Positions 31,092-32,817 of a stretch of DNA of 32,817 nt are shown here, piece by piece (position 1 is the first letter of the stretch; each line of letters begins with the position of its first letter). A model generated the notes under the pieces. The model was not told the DNA's origin and did no database searches. It was given only the letters and a program-made list of their open reading frames with translations. The stretch is taken from assembly GCA_003427395.1 (NCBI GenBank), contig BFEA01000262.1, positions 1,229,338 to 1,262,154 of the forward strand. Reading direction: 5' to 3'. Source of the DNA: Chara braunii. Its lineage: Eukaryota > Streptophyta > Charophyceae > Charales > Characeae. The translations under genes were made by a program, and so were the position numbers.

Positions 31092-31625
31092 GTGTCGATG
31101 AGGGGCTTCGCCCTTCGTCCCCGATCCATATACCACCGTCCCCTTAGCTATCTCTCTTTCAATCAGTATTTCCATCGCGTCGTCTTCCCCCGTAATCCCT
31201 TCCCCATCGCCACCTTCCGACATTTCTACTCCGCCCGCCTAGAGTTGACTATCCACCCCCACCCTTCCGCTCGGTGCGCCGTTCCCGACTGCCCCCTCCA
31301 CGTTTTACTCCTTAGCGCCGCGTGGCGAGGCCGTAACCACGTAGAGGTTTACTGCATCGTCACGGGGACCTTTCCCGCGTGCGAGGACCATGATCGGTTC
31401 CGCACGGACGTCCTCCGAACCCTCGTCTCCCTTTACCCAGACTACCTTGCTTCCCTTCCCCTCAGCTGCCAGCGGTTCCCCCGTTTCCATCGCGTTGTCC
31501 GTTTTCAAGATCTTCCCTACGACCTTACCGAGATTGGGCGCTTCATACTTGAGCTTACGATGGAGCCGCCCCGCCCTCCCTCATACGCGTATCGCCTTCC
31601 CTTCCCCCTTCCGGTTAATTACTGA
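31092..31625 (+). CDS. Accessory ORF 3 with a Cys/His motif, unknown function
   Basis: 177 codons from ATG 31092 (a second ATG at 31098) to TGA 31623. Residues 62-100 hold C62-x4-C67-x2-H70 and, after a strand pair (HVLLLSAAW, HVEVYCIVTGTF), C97-x2-H100. The C-x4-C...C-x2-H layout is reminiscent of small WRKY/GCM- or MuDR-type zinc fingers, but I cannot assign it. A helix follows (DRFRTDVLRTLVSLYPDYLA) as in ORFs 1 and 2. The C-terminus is Pro-rich. No signal peptide or membrane span. A pyrimidine-rich tract ending TTTCAATCAG lies inside the ORF near 31160. Confidence 0.5.
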   Translation: MSMRGFALRPRSIYHRPLSYLSFNQYFHRVVFPRNPFPIATFRHFYSARLELTIHPHPSARCAVPDCPLHVLLLSAAWRGRNHVEVYCIVTGTFPACEDHDRFRTDVLRTLVSLYPDYLASLPLSCQRFPRFHRVVRFQDLPYDLTEIGRFILELTMEPPRPPSYAYRLPFPLPVNY

Positions 31626-31812
31626 TGCAGCGGTAATGGGCGCGTGTCGCGGCGACGGCACGAGAAGGATCCCGCCCTTGGATCGACGAGAACCCAATCT
31701 GAGAAACTAGTAGAAGAGCAATGTTGCCACGTGGATGACGTCCACACGCGATTGAACGGTAAGTGGCATAGACTGAGGTGCTCCGCTATTGGAACCCCCT
31801 GGGCGTTACATA
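31626..31812 (+). other. 3' untranslated spacer before the 3' LTR
   Basis: I see no convincing polypurine tract next to the LTR. Instead the LTR is preceded by TGGAACCCCCTGGGCGTT (31790-31807), an exact copy of an 18-bp segment at 26065-26082, followed by 5 bases. Confidence 0.5.
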
Positions 31813-32817
31813 TGTGACGAGCCACTTTCTGCAACTCGCGATTTTCTGCGCGGTTGCAACGAGGGGTCCTAAGCTGGGAAAATTGGGCCAATTACGGGAA
31901 ATCGGGACCGATGGAGAATTGCATCAGTGTCCTCGCTTTTTCGTCCTTTTTCGTCCTTTTTCGTCGCCTCTTTTTTGAATGGCTGGTCTCGGAGCTGGGT
32001 GTGTCCTTGGGACGGCCGGTTGATTGATTGGTCGGATGGATGTCTGGCGCACCACCACCCGCGCGATAATAAATGTTGACGTCGTTTCTTTCGTTTCGGT
32101 TTCGATCTTTTGGGCACGGACATTGCGCGGGAAATTGCGTTGTTCTTTTGAATTTTCTTTTGAGTTTTTTTCAAATTTTGTCGAGCCCCGATGACTCTCG
32201 GAATTTATGACTTTCTTTCTGGAATTCGTGCTTTTTGCTTTTCCGCATTAGATAGGAATTAGGAATTCAGGAATTAGGAGTTTCCTTGCCGCGCGACGCC
32301 TTTTGTCTACGCGCTTCTTCATGCGGCTGCAACGGTACTCTGATTAGTGGGCGCCCTTAATCGTGTGTGTAACTGTAATTTTGGGTGAGCGCCAGTGTAA
32401 CTGTATCTTTCTTCTTGCAGTTTGTCTCTCCCGCCCTCCCTCTCTTTCCTTTGCTGAAATTTTTGTAAGCCGCGGCTTGCATGCTCGGATCGATGCGTGG
32501 AGACGGGTTACGTCCCCCACGCCGCGGCCGATCATGCTGAACGCAGGCGCTCCCTCTCTAATCCCCACTCTAAATCCTGGTAATTCCGTGTTCTTCGCGC
32601 ATGCATGCACGCTATAAATTTCGGCTGCGCGATTAGTCATCTCTCTTAACCCGTTGTTGGAAGCTTGGGGCTGCGCGATCAGGAAGGGTCGGCACACGAG
32701 CGAAGTAAGAGGTGAGTAGAGTAGGAGTTGGGCGACCCGACGGGCTGGTGCCGAACGCGCGGGATTGACGTGGGCCACGACGGACTGTGGGCACGGGCGA
32801 ATCCGACGGGTGCGGGA
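31813..32817 (+). repeat. 3' LTR, truncated by the window end
   Basis: Begins TGTGACGAGCC and aligns with 21115-22109. Compared with the 5' copy it has one extra TCCTTTTTCG unit and scattered substitutions, mostly transitions. The TATA box and donor-like site are retained. A long antisense frame occurs in both LTRs but many of the differences change the residue, so I do not call it a gene. Confidence 0.9.
32613..32618 (+). promoter_or_regulatory. TATA box of the 3' LTR
   Basis: TATAAA in the same context as 21905-21910. It could drive read-out into the right flank. Confidence 0.45.

Larger units (their letters stand above)
21115..32817 (+). mobile_element. Ty3/Gypsy LTR retrotransposon, defective, cut by the window end
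   Basis: Two direct repeats beginning TGTGAYGAGCCAC (21115 and 31813) enclose a tRNA-type primer site, gag with a CCHC knuckle, protease, reverse transcriptase, RNase H and integrase in Ty3/Gypsy order (RT-RNase H before IN), plus three accessory ORFs between integrase and the 3' LTR. An internal domain of about 8.3 kb and an LTR of at least 1 kb, probably about 2.4 kb, make it a large element. gag-pol carries about eight stops and five frame changes, so this copy could move only in trans. It abuts a LINE fragment, which it may have split. Target-site duplication cannot be checked because the right end is missing. Confidence 0.9.

Noticed and set aside
30451-31223. Ser-rich and Gly/Arg-rich frames antisense to accessory ORF 2 and the 20-bp minisatellite
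   Set aside because: They are the complement of the Glu/Ala-rich segment and of a GC-rich tandem repeat. Low complexity, no domain.

Overview
The window looks like a TE-rich, gene-poor stretch of a nuclear genome from the green lineage. The signs are a Ty3/Gypsy-type LTR retrotransposon with a plant-like initiator-Met tRNA primer site, a 5'-truncated LINE, foldback MITE-like elements, abundant microsatellites and an assembly gap. A streptophyte alga such as Chara would fit, but that is a guess from character, not from a match. I see no intact host gene, no rRNA or tRNA gene and no CRISPR array.

Layout. 0.3-1.4 kb (minus strand): a decayed protein-coding gene of unknown family, one frame interrupted by three stops. 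2.2-2.5 kb: a dispersed repeat whose second, diverged copy lies at 14.8-15.1 kb. 2.8-5.9 kb: no coding signal but unusually many inverted repeats: three back-to-back stem-loops, a nested stem-loop, an A-B-A-B-A tandem array of about 115-bp units, and seven copies of a motif with a conserved loop whose flanking stems change sequence but stay complementary in four copies. 5.9-8.9 kb: minisatellite, (TC)n and otherwise unassigned DNA. 8.9-14.9 kb: AT-rich, with two related foldback elements, a GTAC-rich terminal-inverted-repeat element present in about one and a half copies, GATA/GT/GA microsatellites and a 956-bp run of N. 15.9-17.2 kb (minus strand): a second decayed gene of unknown family. 18.2-18.9 kb: a minisatellite and a fragment carrying a von Willebrand factor A metal-binding motif.

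19.4-21.1 kb is the C-terminal part of a LINE ORF2 (post-palm reverse transcriptase and zf-RVT-like region), broken by stops and frameshifts. At 21115 it is followed by a large Ty3/Gypsy element that runs off the right edge. Its order is 5' LTR, primer-binding site, gag with a CCHC knuckle, protease, reverse transcriptase, RNase H, a PHD-type zinc finger, integrase with a GPY/F-like end, three accessory ORFs in the env position, then a 3' LTR cut by the window end. The two LTRs differ at roughly 5% of sites by eye. gag-pol carries about eight in-frame stops and five frame changes, so the copy is not autonomous.

The most interesting signals are: the PHD finger between RNase H and integrase; three uninterrupted accessory ORFs (about 160, 285 and 177 codons) that appear to share a common domain, preceded by good splice-acceptor-like tracts while the LTR leader carries a consensus splice donor; and the covarying stem-loop array at 4.76-5.48 kb. 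All function calls rest on motif reading by eye; no search or folding program was run.
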